Source of the DNA: Pseudomonas fluorescens
GTDB lineage: Bacteria; Pseudomonadota; Gammaproteobacteria; Pseudomonadales; Pseudomonadaceae
DNA length: 64,000 bases
Direction: 5' to 3'
Assembly (NCBI GenBank): GCA_902825215.1
Contig: LR782234.1
Location: 2,046,001-2,110,000 of the forward strand
In this document: in pieces, positions 25,876 to 37,360 of the stretch
Layout: the number at the start of each line of letters is the position of its first letter
Position numbering within the stretch: the stretch's first letter is position 1
Notes under the pieces: generated by a model
What the model was told of the DNA's origin: nothing
What the model saw: only the letters and a program-made list of their open reading frames with translations
Database searches by the model: none
Program-made: the position numbers and the translations under genes

Positions 25876-26535
25876 ATGACGTTCAAGGCGCCGGACAGCC
25901 TCGCCGAGCAAATCGCTCACCACCTCGCCGAGCGCATCATTCGTGGCGAAATGAAGCCGGGAGAGCGCATCCAGGAACAGAAGGTCACGCTGGCGCTCAA
26001 TGTCAGCCGCGGCTCGGTCCGCGAAGCCTTGCTCATCCTCGAACGCCGCCACCTGATCGCGATCCTGCCGCGGCGTGGCGCCCACGTCACCGAACTCACT
26101 GCGCACAAGGTGCAGAGCCTGTGCACGCTGATGAGCGAGCTGTACATCCTGCTCGGCAATTCGGTGGCCAACGGCTGGCAAGTGCAGTCGGACATGGCGC
26201 CGTTCGTGCAGATCCAGCAGCGCCTGACCGGGCATTACGAACGCGGCGATATCCGCAGCTTCGTCGATGACAGCTTCGCGGTGATGCGCGCGGCTTATCC
26301 GTTCGCCAACAATCCGTATCTGCAGGAAACCGTCGAGAACCTGCAACCGGCGATGAGCCGTGCGTACTTTCTCGCCCTCGAACAGCGCAAGGCAGAAATG
26401 AGCGAGTTCCTTGAGCTGTTCGAACGCCTGCTCGCCGCCGTGCTCGCCCGTGATTTGCCGCAGATCCGCATCGTGCTGACGGCGTACGCCCAGCGCAGCT
26501 GCGATCTGGTGGTGTCTGCGCTGACGGTTGCTTAA
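25876..26535 (+). CDS. GntR family regulator (FadR/FCD type)
   Basis: This 219-residue regulator has an N-terminal winged helix (about residues 8-75: LAEQIAHHLAERIIRGEMKPG, VSRGSVREALLILE, PRRGAHVTEL) and a C-terminal all-helical FCD domain. The ATG follows AAGGAC. It is divergent from xdhA and ends 2 nt before smc. It is the natural candidate to control xdhABC-guaD through the paired sites upstream. The gene order xdhA / GntR / smc is, from memory, the same in P. aeruginosa. Confidence 0.88.
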   Translation: MTFKAPDSLAEQIAHHLAERIIRGEMKPGERIQEQKVTLALNVSRGSVREALLILERRHLIAILPRRGAHVTELTAHKVQSLCTLMSELYILLGNSVANGWQVQSDMAPFVQIQQRLTGHYERGDIRSFVDDSFAVMRAAYPFANNPYLQETVENLQPAMSRAYFLALEQRKAEMSEFLELFERLLAAVLARDLPQIRIVLTAYAQRSCDLVVSALTVA

Positions 26536-26537
26536 GC

Positions 26538-29500
26538 GTGCGGCTCAAGTGCATCAAGCTGGCGGGATTCAAATCCTTCGTCGATCCGACCACGGTGAAC
26601 TTCCCCAGTAACATGGCGGCAGTGGTCGGGCCGAACGGTTGCGGCAAGTCGAACATCATCGACGCCGTACGCTGGGTGATGGGCGAAAGTTCGGCAAAGA
26701 ACCTTCGTGGCGAGTCGATGACCGACGTCATCTTCAACGGCTCGACCAGCCGCAAACCGGTAAGCCAGGCGAGCATCGAGCTGGTCTTCGACAACTCCGA
26801 CGGCACACTGCTCGGCGAATACGCGGCGTACGCGGAAATCTCCATTCGCCGCAAAGTCACCCGCGACAGCCAGACCACTTATTACCTCAACGGCACCAAA
26901 TGCCGTCGGCGCGACATCACCGATATCTTTCTCGGCACCGGCCTCGGCCCGCGCAGCTATTCGATCATCGAGCAGGGGATGATCTCCAAGCTGATCGAGT
27001 CCAAGCCCGAAGACCTGCGTAACTTCATCGAAGAAGCCGCCGGCATCTCCAAGTACAAGGAACGCCGGCGCGAAACCGAAAACCGCATCCGCCGTACCCA
27101 CGAAAACCTCGCGCGCCTGACCGACCTTCGCGAAGAGCTGGAGCGCCAGCTCGAACGCCTGCACCGGCAGGCCGAAGCGGCGAAGAAGTATCAAGAATTC
27201 AAGGCCGAGGAGCGTCAGCTCAAGGCGCAACTGTCGGCGCTGCGCTGGCAGGATCTCAACGAGCAGGTCGGCCAGCGCGAGTCGATCATCGGCACCCAGG
27301 AAATCAGTTTCGAGGCGTTGGTCGCCGAGCAGCGTAACGCTGACGCGGCGATCGAGCGCCTGCGCGACGGCCACCACGATCTGTCCGAGCGCTTCAATCT
27401 GGTGCAGGGGCGTTTCTATTCGGTCGGCGGCGACATCGCCCGGGTCGAGCAGAGCATCCAGCATGGCCAGCAACGCTTGCGCCAATTGCAGGACGATCTC
27501 AAGGAAGCCGAACGCGCGCGCCTGGAAACCGAATCGCACCTGGGTCACGACCGCACCTTATTGCTGACCCTTGGCGAAGAGCTCGACATGCTCGTCCCCG
27601 AGCAGGAAGTCACCAGCGCCGCCGCCGAAGAAGCCGCCGCGGCACTGGAAGATTCCGAAAGCGTGATGCACGGCTGGCAGGAGCAGTGGGATGCGTTCAA
27701 CCTGACCTCCGCCGAACCGCGGCGTCAGGCCGAAGTGCAGCAGTCGCGCATTCAGCAACTCGAGTCGAGCATGGAGCGTCTGGCCGACCGGCAGAAACGC
27801 CTCGGCGAAGAACGCGCGCTGCTGTCCGCCGACCCGGAAGACGCAGCGATCATGGCGCTCAACGAGCAACTCGCCGAGTCCGAAGCGACGCTGGAAGATT
27901 TGCAAACCAGTGAAGAAGCGCAGGTCGAAAAACTCGAACAGCTGCGCCAGGAGCTGCAGCAAGCGCTTACCGCCCAGCAACAGGCGCAGGGCGATCTGCA
28001 GCGGCTCAACGGGCGCCTCGCGTCCCTTGAAGCTTTGCAACAGGCGGCGCTGGATCCGGGCACCGGCACTGCTGAATGGTTGAAGGAACACAACCTCACC
28101 GAGCGCCCGCGTCTGGCCGAAGGCCTCAAGGTTGAGGCCGGTTGGGAGCTGGCGGTGGAAACCGTGCTCGGCGCCGATCTGCAAGCGGTGCTGGTCGACG
28201 ATTTCAGCGGCTTCGATCTGTCCGGCTTCAGCCAGGGCGATCTGCGTCTGCTCAGCCCGGCCAGTGATGGCGTGCGCGTGGCCGGCAGTCTGCTGGATAA
28301 AGTCGAGGCGCAGATCGATCTGTCGCCGTGGCTCGCTCAGGTCAAACCGGTCGACAGCCTCGAGCAGGCTTTAGCCATGCGCGGGCAGCTCGGCACTGGC
28401 GAAAGCCTGATCAGCCGCGACGGTTACTGGGTCGGTCGGCACTTTTTGCGCGTGCGCCGGGCCAGCGAAGCGGAAAGCGGCATGCTCGCCCGAGGGCAGG
28501 AAATCGAAGCACTGCACCTCGAGCGCGAAGAGAAGGAAGCCACGGTCGAGGCCATGGAAGCGCGCCTGCAAACCCTGCGTGCGCAACAGCGTCAACAGGA
28601 AAACGGTCGCGAGCATCTGCGCCGTTTGCTGCAGGACGAAGCCCGTCAGCAAGGCGAATTGAAAGCGCAGTTGTCCGCCGGCAAAGCCAAGGCCGAACAA
28701 CTGACCCTGCGCCGCACGCGTCTCGATGAAGAACTGGTCGAACTCGCCGAACAACGCGAGCTGGAACACGAACAGGTCGGCGAAGCGCGCATGCAATTGC
28801 AGGAAGCGCTGGACGCCATGGCGCTCGATACCGAGCAGCGCGAGTTGCTGCTGGCCCAGCGCGACAGCCTGCGCGAACGCCTCGATCGGGTGCGTCAGGA
28901 AGCGCGGCAGCACAAGGACCACGCCCATCAATTGGCCGTGCGTCTCGGCTCGTTGCGCGCGCAGCACGACTCCACGCGTCAGGCGCTGGAACGTCTGGAA
29001 ATGCAGGCCGAGCGCCTGACCGAAAAGCGCGAACAGTTGAGTCTGAATCTGGAGGAGGGCGAGGCGCCGCTGGAAGAGCTACGCCTGAAACTCGAAGAAC
29101 TGCTCGACAAGCGCATGACCGTCGACGAAGAACTCAAGACCGCACAAATCGCCCTGGAAGACGCCGACCGCGAACTGCGCGACGCGGAAAAACGCCGCAC
29201 CCAGGCCGAGCAGCAATCGCAGCTGATTCGCGGCCAGCTCGAACAGCAACGCATGGAATGGCAAGCCCTGACCGTGCGGCGCAAGGCCTTGCAGGATCAG
29301 TTGCTCGAAGACGGCTACGATCTCAACGGTGTGCTCGCGACATTGACCGCACAGGCCAGTGAACGCGAAGCCGAGGAAGAACTCGAACGCATCAACGCGC
29401 GAATTCAGCGCCTGGGCGCGATCAACCTCGCGGCCATCGACGAATACACGCAACAATCGGAGCGTAAACGTTATCTGGATGCGCAGGATGCCGATCTGGT

Positions 29501-30026
29501 CGAAGCGCTGGAGACGCTGGAAAACGTCATTCGCAAGATCGACAAGGAGACCCGCAACCGTTTCAAGGATACCTTTGATCAGATCAACGGCGGTTTACAG
29601 GCGCTTTTCCCAAAAGTTTTTGGCGGCGGGCGCGCGTATTTGGAACTGACGGGCGAAGATCTACTCGATACAGGGGTGACGATCATGGCGCAGCCGCCCG
29701 GAAAGAAGAACAGCACCATCCATTTGCTCTCCGGCGGCGAAAAAGCCCTGACAGCACTGGCCCTGGTTTTTGCCATCTTCAAGTTGAATCCGGCGCCGTT
29801 CTGCATGCTCGATGAGGTTGACGCGCCACTGGATGACGCTAACGTTGGACGCTACGCACGCCTGGTCAAAGAGATGTCGCAGACCGTGCAGTTCATCTAT
29901 ATCACCCACAACAAGATCGCCATGGAAATGGCCGAGCAGTTGATGGGCGTGACGATGCACGAGCCGGGTTGTTCGCGACTGGTGGCGGTGGATGTCGAGG
30001 AGGCGATGGCGATGGTGGACGCCTGA
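26538..30026 (+). CDS. smc: Chromosome segregation ATPase SMC
   Basis: This 1162-residue condensin subunit organises and segregates the chromosome. The Walker A motif GPNGCGKSN is at 31-39 and the Q-loop region is at about 140-150. Two long coiled coils (about 170-500 and 670-1000, rich in Glu, Gln, Arg and Leu) flank a hinge at about 510-660. The C-terminal head has the signature LLSGGEKALTALAL and Walker B FCMLDEVDAPLDDAN. The start is GTG, as MRLKCIKLAGFKSF is the conserved N-terminus. It is 2 nt after the GntR stop, so some transcription may come from there. No scpA/scpB lie nearby. Confidence 0.96.
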   Translation: MRLKCIKLAGFKSFVDPTTVNFPSNMAAVVGPNGCGKSNIIDAVRWVMGESSAKNLRGESMTDVIFNGSTSRKPVSQASIELVFDNSDGTLLGEYAAYAEISIRRKVTRDSQTTYYLNGTKCRRRDITDIFLGTGLGPRSYSIIEQGMISKLIESKPEDLRNFIEEAAGISKYKERRRETENRIRRTHENLARLTDLREELERQLERLHRQAEAAKKYQEFKAEERQLKAQLSALRWQDLNEQVGQRESIIGTQEISFEALVAEQRNADAAIERLRDGHHDLSERFNLVQGRFYSVGGDIARVEQSIQHGQQRLRQLQDDLKEAERARLETESHLGHDRTLLLTLGEELDMLVPEQEVTSAAAEEAAAALEDSESVMHGWQEQWDAFNLTSAEPRRQAEVQQSRIQQLESSMERLADRQKRLGEERALLSADPEDAAIMALNEQLAESEATLEDLQTSEEAQVEKLEQLRQELQQALTAQQQAQGDLQRLNGRLASLEALQQAALDPGTGTAEWLKEHNLTERPRLAEGLKVEAGWELAVETVLGADLQAVLVDDFSGFDLSGFSQGDLRLLSPASDGVRVAGSLLDKVEAQIDLSPWLAQVKPVDSLEQALAMRGQLGTGESLISRDGYWVGRHFLRVRRASEAESGMLARGQEIEALHLEREEKEATVEAMEARLQTLRAQQRQQENGREHLRRLLQDEARQQGELKAQLSAGKAKAEQLTLRRTRLDEELVELAEQRELEHEQVGEARMQLQEALDAMALDTEQRELLLAQRDSLRERLDRVRQEARQHKDHAHQLAVRLGSLRAQHDSTRQALERLEMQAERLTEKREQLSLNLEEGEAPLEELRLKLEELLDKRMTVDEELKTAQIALEDADRELRDAEKRRTQAEQQSQLIRGQLEQQRMEWQALTVRRKALQDQLLEDGYDLNGVLATLTAQASEREAEEELERINARIQRLGAINLAAIDEYTQQSERKRYLDAQDADLVEALETLENVIRKIDKETRNRFKDTFDQINGGLQALFPKVFGGGRAYLELTGEDLLDTGVTIMAQPPGKKNSTIHLLSGGEKALTALALVFAIFKLNPAPFCMLDEVDAPLDDANVGRYARLVKEMSQTVQFIYITHNKIAMEMAEQLMGVTMHEPGCSRLVAVDVEEAMAMVDA

Positions 30027-30284
30027 TGCGGCGTGCGTCGGAAAGGTAATCGAGGTCTGTAGGACTTTTTTACCGAGACGAATGTGCTGGCGATTCGACA
30101 TATTCGCGCAAGCCAATGAGACAGACGGTGTAAAGTTGCCTTTGGTCGTGCTAGTTTAATGTCAATTTTTCGTATACGTGGGCAAAACGCCTGTCAGAAC
30201 ATAGAGTTGGCGCCACGTTTTAAAGCGGTTTACGCAGTGTAAACCCCTTATTTTTCAGCATTTTTTATAGAGGCACGGGATTAC

Positions 30285-31148
30285 ATGGAAATCGGTCTGC
30301 GCGAGTGGCTGATCGTCATCGGCATCATTGTGATAGCCGGTATTCTTTTCGATGGCTGGCGCCGTATGCGCGGCGGCAAGGGAAAACTGAAATTCCGTCT
30401 TGACCGAAGTCTGTCCAACCTGCCGGACGAGGACAGCAGCGCCGAGCTGCTGGGCCCGGCCCGCGTACTGGACACGCACAAGGAACCGCAACTGGACGAG
30501 CACGATCTGCCGTCGGTGAGCATGCCGGCCCGTGAAGCCCGCGAGCCGCGCGAATCCGCTTCGAAACGTGGCAAGCGGGGCAGCAACGGCCCGGCACAGG
30601 GCGACCTGAACCTTGATCTGGATCTGGATGGCGGCCCGAGCTTCAACAGCCGTGACGACGACTTCGCTGAAGACAGCAAGCCTTCGCCGGCGGTGGCCGA
30701 CAAGGATCAGCCGCAAGCCGAAGAAGTGCTGGTGATCAGCGTGATCTGCCGCGACCCGGCCGGCTTCAAAGGTCCGGCGTTGTTGCAGAACATCCTCGAA
30801 AGCGGTCTGCGATTTGGCGAGATGGATATTTTCCACCGCCACGAAAGCATGGCTGGCAACGGTGAAGTGCTGTTCTCCATGGCCAATGCGGTCAAGCCGG
30901 GCATTTTCGATCTGGACGACATCGACCATTTCAGCACCCCGGCGGTGAGCTTCTTCCTCGGCCTGCCAGGCCCGCGTCATCCGAAGCAAGCCTTCGACGT
31001 GATGGTGGCGGCAGCCCGCAAGCTGTCGCAGGAACTCAATGGCGAGCTGAAAGATGACCAGCGCAGCGTTCTGACCGCGCAGACCATCGAGCATTACCGC
31101 CAGCGCATCGTCGAATTCGAGCGCCGCGCCCTGACCCAGAAGCGTTGA
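30285..31148 (+). CDS. zipA: Cell division protein ZipA
   Basis: This 287-residue protein anchors FtsZ to the membrane. It has an N-terminal membrane segment (about residues 5-24, [20 protein letters not shown]), a charged region and a flexible linker (about 30-145, with a DLDLDLD stretch). The globular FtsZ-binding domain runs from about 150 to 280 ([21 protein letters not shown]). The ATG follows AGAGGCACGGG. The preceding 258 nt hold no gene, only AT-rich promoter-like DNA. A terminator follows. Confidence 0.95.
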   Translation: MEIGLREWLIVIGIIVIAGILFDGWRRMRGGKGKLKFRLDRSLSNLPDEDSSAELLGPARVLDTHKEPQLDEHDLPSVSMPAREAREPRESASKRGKRGSNGPAQGDLNLDLDLDGGPSFNSRDDDFAEDSKPSPAVADKDQPQAEEVLVISVICRDPAGFKGPALLQNILESGLRFGEMDIFHRHESMAGNGEVLFSMANAVKPGIFDLDDIDHFSTPAVSFFLGLPGPRHPKQAFDVMVAAARKLSQELNGELKDDQRSVLTAQTIEHYRQRIVEFERRALTQKR

Positions 31149-31193
31149 TACAAAAGGTTGTTCCTGTTTAACGGGACGATCGGCAGAATGATT

Positions 31194-31220
31194 GAGCAGC
31201 CTCGGCTGCTCTTTTGCTTT
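31194..31220 (+). terminator. Terminator of zipA
   Basis: A perfect 8-bp stem GAGCAGCC/GGCTGCTC with a 2-nt apex is followed by TTTTGCTTT. It lies only 14 nt before the ligA ATG, so ligA may depend on readthrough or on a promoter upstream of the hairpin. Confidence 0.7.
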
Positions 31221-31224
31221 ATGA

Positions 31225-33591
<2,367 letters not shown>

Positions 33592-33614
33592 CCTTTTTCT
33601 CACGCCCCCTCAAC

Positions 33615-33647
33615 TGATCGTTCCCACGCGGAGCGTGGGAACGATCA
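33615..33647. repeat. Single REP, type C
   Basis: TGATCGTTCCCACGCGGAGC and its mirror form one compact palindrome without a partner, 23 nt after the ligA stop. It may act as a terminator-like hairpin. Confidence 0.8.
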
Positions 33648-33718
33648 GTCGAGAAGGTGCGGGAACGATCTTCGCGCCAGGATGATCTAGTCTTGGCCAG
33701 TCCCAGGGAGAGATCGCC

Positions 33719-34885
33719 ATGCACCGCTTCTTCGAGCAGCTCAGTTCCCGCATCATCGCGCCGTTCATGGCCGGGTCTTCACGCAACAGCAAAATCTGGC
33801 CGTGCCGCTGCGGCCAGTCGCTGTTCTTTCGCAACAGCCAGTGCCTGGCCTGCAACGCGTTGCTCGGTTATCAACCAGAAGAAAGCCGCCTGACCTCGCT
33901 GCAGCCGGGGCCGCAAGCCGATACATGGACGCTCGACGCCGATCCCGACGCCGGATTGTTTCGCCGGTGCGCCAACCTCGATACAGCCGCTGCGTGCAAC
34001 TGGCTGCTGCCGGCCAACGAGCACGACAGCCTGTGCATCGCCTGCAGTCTCAATCGCACCATTCCCGATCTCTCCGTCCCGGAGAACCCGGAGCGCTGGC
34101 GCAAAGTCGAAATCGCCAAACGCCGCCTCGTCGCGCAACTGATCACCCTTGGCCTGCCGGTCATCCCGAAAAGCGTCGACGAAGAAACCGGACTGGCCTT
34201 CGACTTCATCGGCATCGACCTCGAAGGCAACGCACCGATGACCGGCCACGCCAACGGCCTGATCACCCTCGACATCAAGGAAGCCGACGACGCCCACCGC
34301 GAGCAGGTGCGGGCGCAGATGCACGAACCCTATCGCACGCTGCTCGGGCATTTTCGCCACGAAGTCGGCCACTACTACTGGGATCGCCTGATCGCCAACG
34401 GCCCGTGGCTCGGCGCGTTTCGAAGCCTGTTCGGCGACGAGCGCGCCAGTTACGCCGAAGCGCTCGATCGGCATTACCAGCAGGGCGCCCCGCTGGACTG
34501 GCCGCAGCACTACGTCAGCGCCTACGCGACCATGCACCCATGGGAAGACTGGGCGGAAACCTGGGCGCATTACCTGCACATGATGGACGCCGTGGACACC
34601 GCACTGGGCTTTGGCATGAGCGCGCGGGAAATGGACTTTGACTACCAACCGTTTCCATCCAGCACCTTGTACGACCCGGAGCATCCCGGTGGCGAAGCGT
34701 TTCTGTCATTCGTCAACGCGTGGATCGAACTGGCTGGCATGCTCAACGAATTGTCGCGCAGCATGGGGCAGCCGGATTTCTACCCGTTCGTGCTGCCAGC
34801 GCCGGCGATTGCCAAGCTGCACTTCATCCATCTGGTCATCCAGCAGGCGGGAGGGCGGGCCGACGAGGTGCTCCAGGCGCAATAG
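33719..34885 (+). CDS. Zinc-ribbon putative zinc metallopeptidase
   Basis: This 388-residue protein has two N-terminal zinc-ribbon-like cysteine sets: C29, C31, C42 and C45, then cysteines in FRRC, AAAC and SLCIACS. A metallopeptidase-like core follows with the HExxH motif in FRHEVGHYYWDRL (about 213) and a downstream WEDWAETWAHYLH helix that may supply the third ligand. This matches the family annotated as putative zinc-binding peptidase (formerly DUF2248). In many bacteria relatives sit with transglutaminase/ATP-grasp genes, but not here. The substrate is unknown. It is cytoplasmic by sequence, with no signal peptide. Confidence 0.75.
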   Translation: MHRFFEQLSSRIIAPFMAGSSRNSKIWPCRCGQSLFFRNSQCLACNALLGYQPEESRLTSLQPGPQADTWTLDADPDAGLFRRCANLDTAAACNWLLPANEHDSLCIACSLNRTIPDLSVPENPERWRKVEIAKRRLVAQLITLGLPVIPKSVDEETGLAFDFIGIDLEGNAPMTGHANGLITLDIKEADDAHREQVRAQMHEPYRTLLGHFRHEVGHYYWDRLIANGPWLGAFRSLFGDERASYAEALDRHYQQGAPLDWPQHYVSAYATMHPWEDWAETWAHYLHMMDAVDTALGFGMSAREMDFDYQPFPSSTLYDPEHPGGEAFLSFVNAWIELAGMLNELSRSMGQPDFYPFVLPAPAIAKLHFIHLVIQQAGGRADEVLQAQ

Positions 34886-34927
34886 CAAGTGCTTGAGCCC
34901 CTTGATATTTTTAATCTGCAACCAGGG

Positions 34928-34955
34928 TTGTAACTTCGTCTCAGACAGGTACAAT
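34928..34955 (+). promoter_or_regulatory. Sigma-70 promoter of ffs
   Basis: TTGTAA and TACAAT are spaced by 16 nt. The expected start is near 34962, which leaves a 5' leader of about 25 nt to be trimmed from the SRP RNA. Confidence 0.7.
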
Positions 34956-34987
34956 GGCGCGGCTCGCCGACAGGCAAGCGTCGTTAT

Positions 34988-35100
34988 GGTGACCCCATCG
35001 GTCCCCCCGCAACGATTACCCGTGAACCTGGTCAGAGCCGGAAGGCAGCAGCCACAGCGGGAACATTGTGTGCCGGGGTGTGGCTGGTGGGGTCGCCACC
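34988..35100 (+). ncRNA. ffs: 4.5S signal recognition particle RNA
   Basis: The bacterial small SRP RNA scaffolds Ffh and FtsY for co-translational membrane targeting. The conserved apical domain GGTCAGAGCCGGAAGGCAGC is present, with the GGAAGG tetraloop context. The ends pair as GGTGACCCC with GGGGTCGCCACC, and the internal arms CCCGCAACG and GTGTGCCGGGG-type text follow the E. coli layout. The length is about 113 nt. Confidence 0.93.
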
Positions 35101-35130
35101 TTAACGAACAATCGAACGCTTCAACCAGAA

Positions 35131-35161
35131 CTGCATGGGTTTCGCCCACTGCGGTTTTTTT
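35131..35161 (+). terminator. Terminator of ffs
   Basis: A stem formed by CTGCATGGG and CCCACTGCGG (with a bulge) and loop TTTCG is followed by seven T residues. Confidence 0.65.
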
Positions 35162-35211
35162 GTGTCTGTCGATCTCTCGCTTGATTCTTTGCCGTTGCCA
35201 GGAGGCTTCTC

Positions 35212-35709
35212 ATGTCATTGCCAAAACTTTTCCTCTGCCTGTTGGCCTCTGCGATGCTCGTAGCCTGCGCCACACCGCTGACGCCTGAGCAACAAAAAGC
35301 TCAGGACGCGGAAACCGCAGCCGCCCGCGACTACTTTTCGCGCAAGGTGGAACTCACCGATGATGGTGGCGATACAGCGGGCTACACCATGCTGGAGCTG
35401 AAAAACTCCACGGCAGGTTACATTCTCGCGTACTACGGCGCCGATAAAACGACCCCGCTGTATATCGAAGAAGTCACTAAGTGCGTAGGCAAAATGGGTG
35501 CATTCCCTTCGCTCGAATGCGAGCTTTACGACGGCGTTCACCGTTGGGCGGGCTTTTCCTACACCGTGGCGTCTGAAGACACGGTCGTAAAGGATCCTCG
35601 ACTGATTCCGATGCAAAGCCGGATCAATGTCAAAAAAGGCGACCTGATCGTCATGACTCGCCACTCGCCGCAACACTGGCGATTCGCGGGCCGCTTTGTT
35701 CAAAAATAA
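35212..35709 (+). CDS. Small lipoprotein of unknown function
   Basis: This 165-residue protein has a type II signal peptide ending in the lipobox LVAC (Cys at about 19; MSLPKLFLCLLASAMLVAC). The mature part begins with a charged helix (TPEQQKAQDAETAAARDYF) and continues as mixed strands with two cysteines (KCVGK, LECEL), possibly a disulfide. A good ribosome site AGGAGG precedes the ATG. I do not recognise the family. Codon and GC usage are less extreme than in the neighbours, suggesting an accessory gene. Confidence 0.7.
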   Translation: MSLPKLFLCLLASAMLVACATPLTPEQQKAQDAETAAARDYFSRKVELTDDGGDTAGYTMLELKNSTAGYILAYYGADKTTPLYIEEVTKCVGKMGAFPSLECELYDGVHRWAGFSYTVASEDTVVKDPRLIPMQSRINVKKGDLIVMTRHSPQHWRFAGRFVQK

Positions 35710-35926
35710 AAAGCCAAAATGAGTGGGCAAGGATCACAGCGGATTCACTTTGAAATCTCAGTCTCGTCGCTCGCTCCTCTGATCGAACCCGGCCTAGGGA
35801 TGATGGCAACTTGCCTTGCGCTCGGCCTGCCTAATCTGGAGAATCGCGTTGCTTTGAGTTGCCGGGCAAGCATTGATGCTCGGCGGCGATGCAGTAAGGG
35901 AATTCGACTATCAGAGGAAGAAAGGC

Positions 35927-36415
35927 GTGAAAAAACTTTTCAAGTGGGTTGGCATCATCATCGGTGTCCTGTTCGTTATTGGGTTCATCAGCAACGCGAT
36001 GAAGTCTCCAGAGCAAAAACAAGCCGAAGCCGTTGCGCTTGCTGAAGCGAGCAAAGCTCGTGCGCAAGCGGAACTGGAAAAGGTAAAACAGGAATTGGCA
36101 GCCACTCCTGCGGTCAGCGCCGGTGATATTGCTGTGGCTTACAACGAAAACACTGTTGCTGCGGATCAAAAGTTCAAAGGCAAAAAATTCAAGGTCTCGG
36201 GGACTGTTGCAGACATCAATACTGACTTCATGGGTAACCCGTACCTCACGCTGCGTGGTGGGGTGAATCAATTCATGGAGCCTCAATTCTCGTTCGATAA
36301 AAACGATGCCGGTTCCCTGGCATCCCTGAAAAAAGGAACCAAGGTGACACTGCTCTGTGTCGGCAAGGGTGATGTTGCGAAGATTCCAATGTCGGGCTCG
36401 TGCGCGTTGCTTTGA
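35927..36415 (+). CDS. Membrane-anchored OB-fold (tRNA_anti-like) protein
   Basis: This 162-residue protein has an N-terminal membrane anchor (KWVGIIIGVLFVIGFI), a short Ala/Glu/Lys coiled helix (about residues 28-55) and a C-terminal domain. The pattern VSAGDIAVAYNENTVAADQK, then FKGKKFKVSGTV and GTKVTLLCVGKG resembles the tRNA_anti-like OB fold found in small secreted proteins. I chose the GTG at 35927, preceded by GAGGAAGAAAGG; the frame is open further upstream but without a ribosome site. A strong terminator follows. GC content is lower than in the surroundings. The function is unknown. Confidence 0.72.
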   Translation: MKKLFKWVGIIIGVLFVIGFISNAMKSPEQKQAEAVALAEASKARAQAELEKVKQELAATPAVSAGDIAVAYNENTVAADQKFKGKKFKVSGTVADINTDFMGNPYLTLRGGVNQFMEPQFSFDKNDAGSLASLKKGTKVTLLCVGKGDVAKIPMSGSCALL

Positions 36416-36431
36416 TTTTCATCTCATGAAT

Positions 36432-36461
36432 AAAGGACTCATTTGGATGGGTCCTTTTTTT
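36432..36461 (+). terminator. Terminator after the OB-fold gene
   Basis: An 11-bp stem AAAGGACTCAT/ATGGGTCCTTT (one mismatch-like G-T pair) with loop TTGG is followed by a T-run. It overlaps the 3' end of the convergent gene at 36439. Confidence 0.85.
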
Positions 36462-37230
36462 CTTCTAAAAACTTTAATTCAGATCTGCCGGTATACAACC
36501 GAATAATCTCCTCAATCTCCCCCGACATCTTCATCCGCAGCAACGTGCGCAATATCCGCTGCACCGGCACGCTCGGATCGTTCCTCACGTAACAGCCCAC
36601 TTCCTGCTCCTGCAGCACCGCCACCGCTTGCAGTTGCTGGGCCGGCAGCAGGCGTTGATTGAACCAGTCCAGTGTCCACTGGTTGCTCACCGCATAGCGA
36701 TAACGCCCGGCCAGCAGTTTTTCCAGCACCAGCTCCTGATTGCGTGCGTCTTCACGTTGCAGTTGATCGGCCTCGAACAGCGGTTGCAGTGTCGGGTAGG
36801 TGTAGCCTCGCACGGTGCCGAGTGTCTGGCGGGGCAGGTGGGCGGGATCAATGTTTGGCGGTTGGTCCTTGCGGCTGACCAGCAGGTCGCGCTGGAACAG
36901 CAGCGGCACGCTCCACAGGTAATCGCCGGACTGATTCGGCAGCCACGACTGGGCGGCATAGCAGCGCACATCGATCTCGTCGTTTTCCATGGCGCTTTGT
37001 ACGCGGGCGCGCGGCAGCACGATGAATTCGGCCGGCACGCCGACCTGCGTCGCCAGGCTGAGCATCAGGTCGTAAAGAATGCCCTGGGTCGGGCGGTTGC
37101 GTTCGAGCTGCACCATCGGCATCGCCCAGCTGTCGGACACCGCGAAGCGCAGCGGCGGTTCGGCCGCCGTCGCGCTCAGGCTGATCCCCAGCAATGCCGC
37201 CATCGCCCACCGCATAAACGCTCCGGTCAT
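36439..37230 (-). CDS. Periplasmic substrate-binding protein (PBPb type)
   Basis: This 263-residue protein has a signal peptide to about TAAA (MRWAMAALLGISLSATAAE) and the bacterial solute-binding family 3 fold. Recognisable text includes LRFAVSDSWAMPMVQ, QGILYDLMLSLATQVGV, ENDEIDVRCYAAQSW and LGTVRGYTYPTL. No ABC permease or ATPase is adjacent, so it may be an orphan sensor-like binding protein. The ligand is unknown. An internal start at the fifth codon from MRWAM is an alternative. Confidence 0.8.
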   Translation of the reverse strand: MTGAFMRWAMAALLGISLSATAAEPPLRFAVSDSWAMPMVQLERNRPTQGILYDLMLSLATQVGVPAEFIVLPRARVQSAMENDEIDVRCYAAQSWLPNQSGDYLWSVPLLFQRDLLVSRKDQPPNIDPAHLPRQTLGTVRGYTYPTLQPLFEADQLQREDARNQELVLEKLLAGRYRYAVSNQWTLDWFNQRLLPAQQLQAVAVLQEQEVGCYVRNDPSVPVQRILRTLLRMKMSGEIEEIIRLYTGRSELKFLEEKKDPSK

Positions 37231-37360
37231 TGCCCGTCCCGAGCCGATAAAAGCCTCTGCTGATGCAGCTTAGCCATTTTAGGCGCGGACACCGGATGCA
37301 ATTTTGCCCTTGCTCCGCTAGCATTAGCCGCTTCAGCTTCCTTCGTTGCGACGGTTTTCG

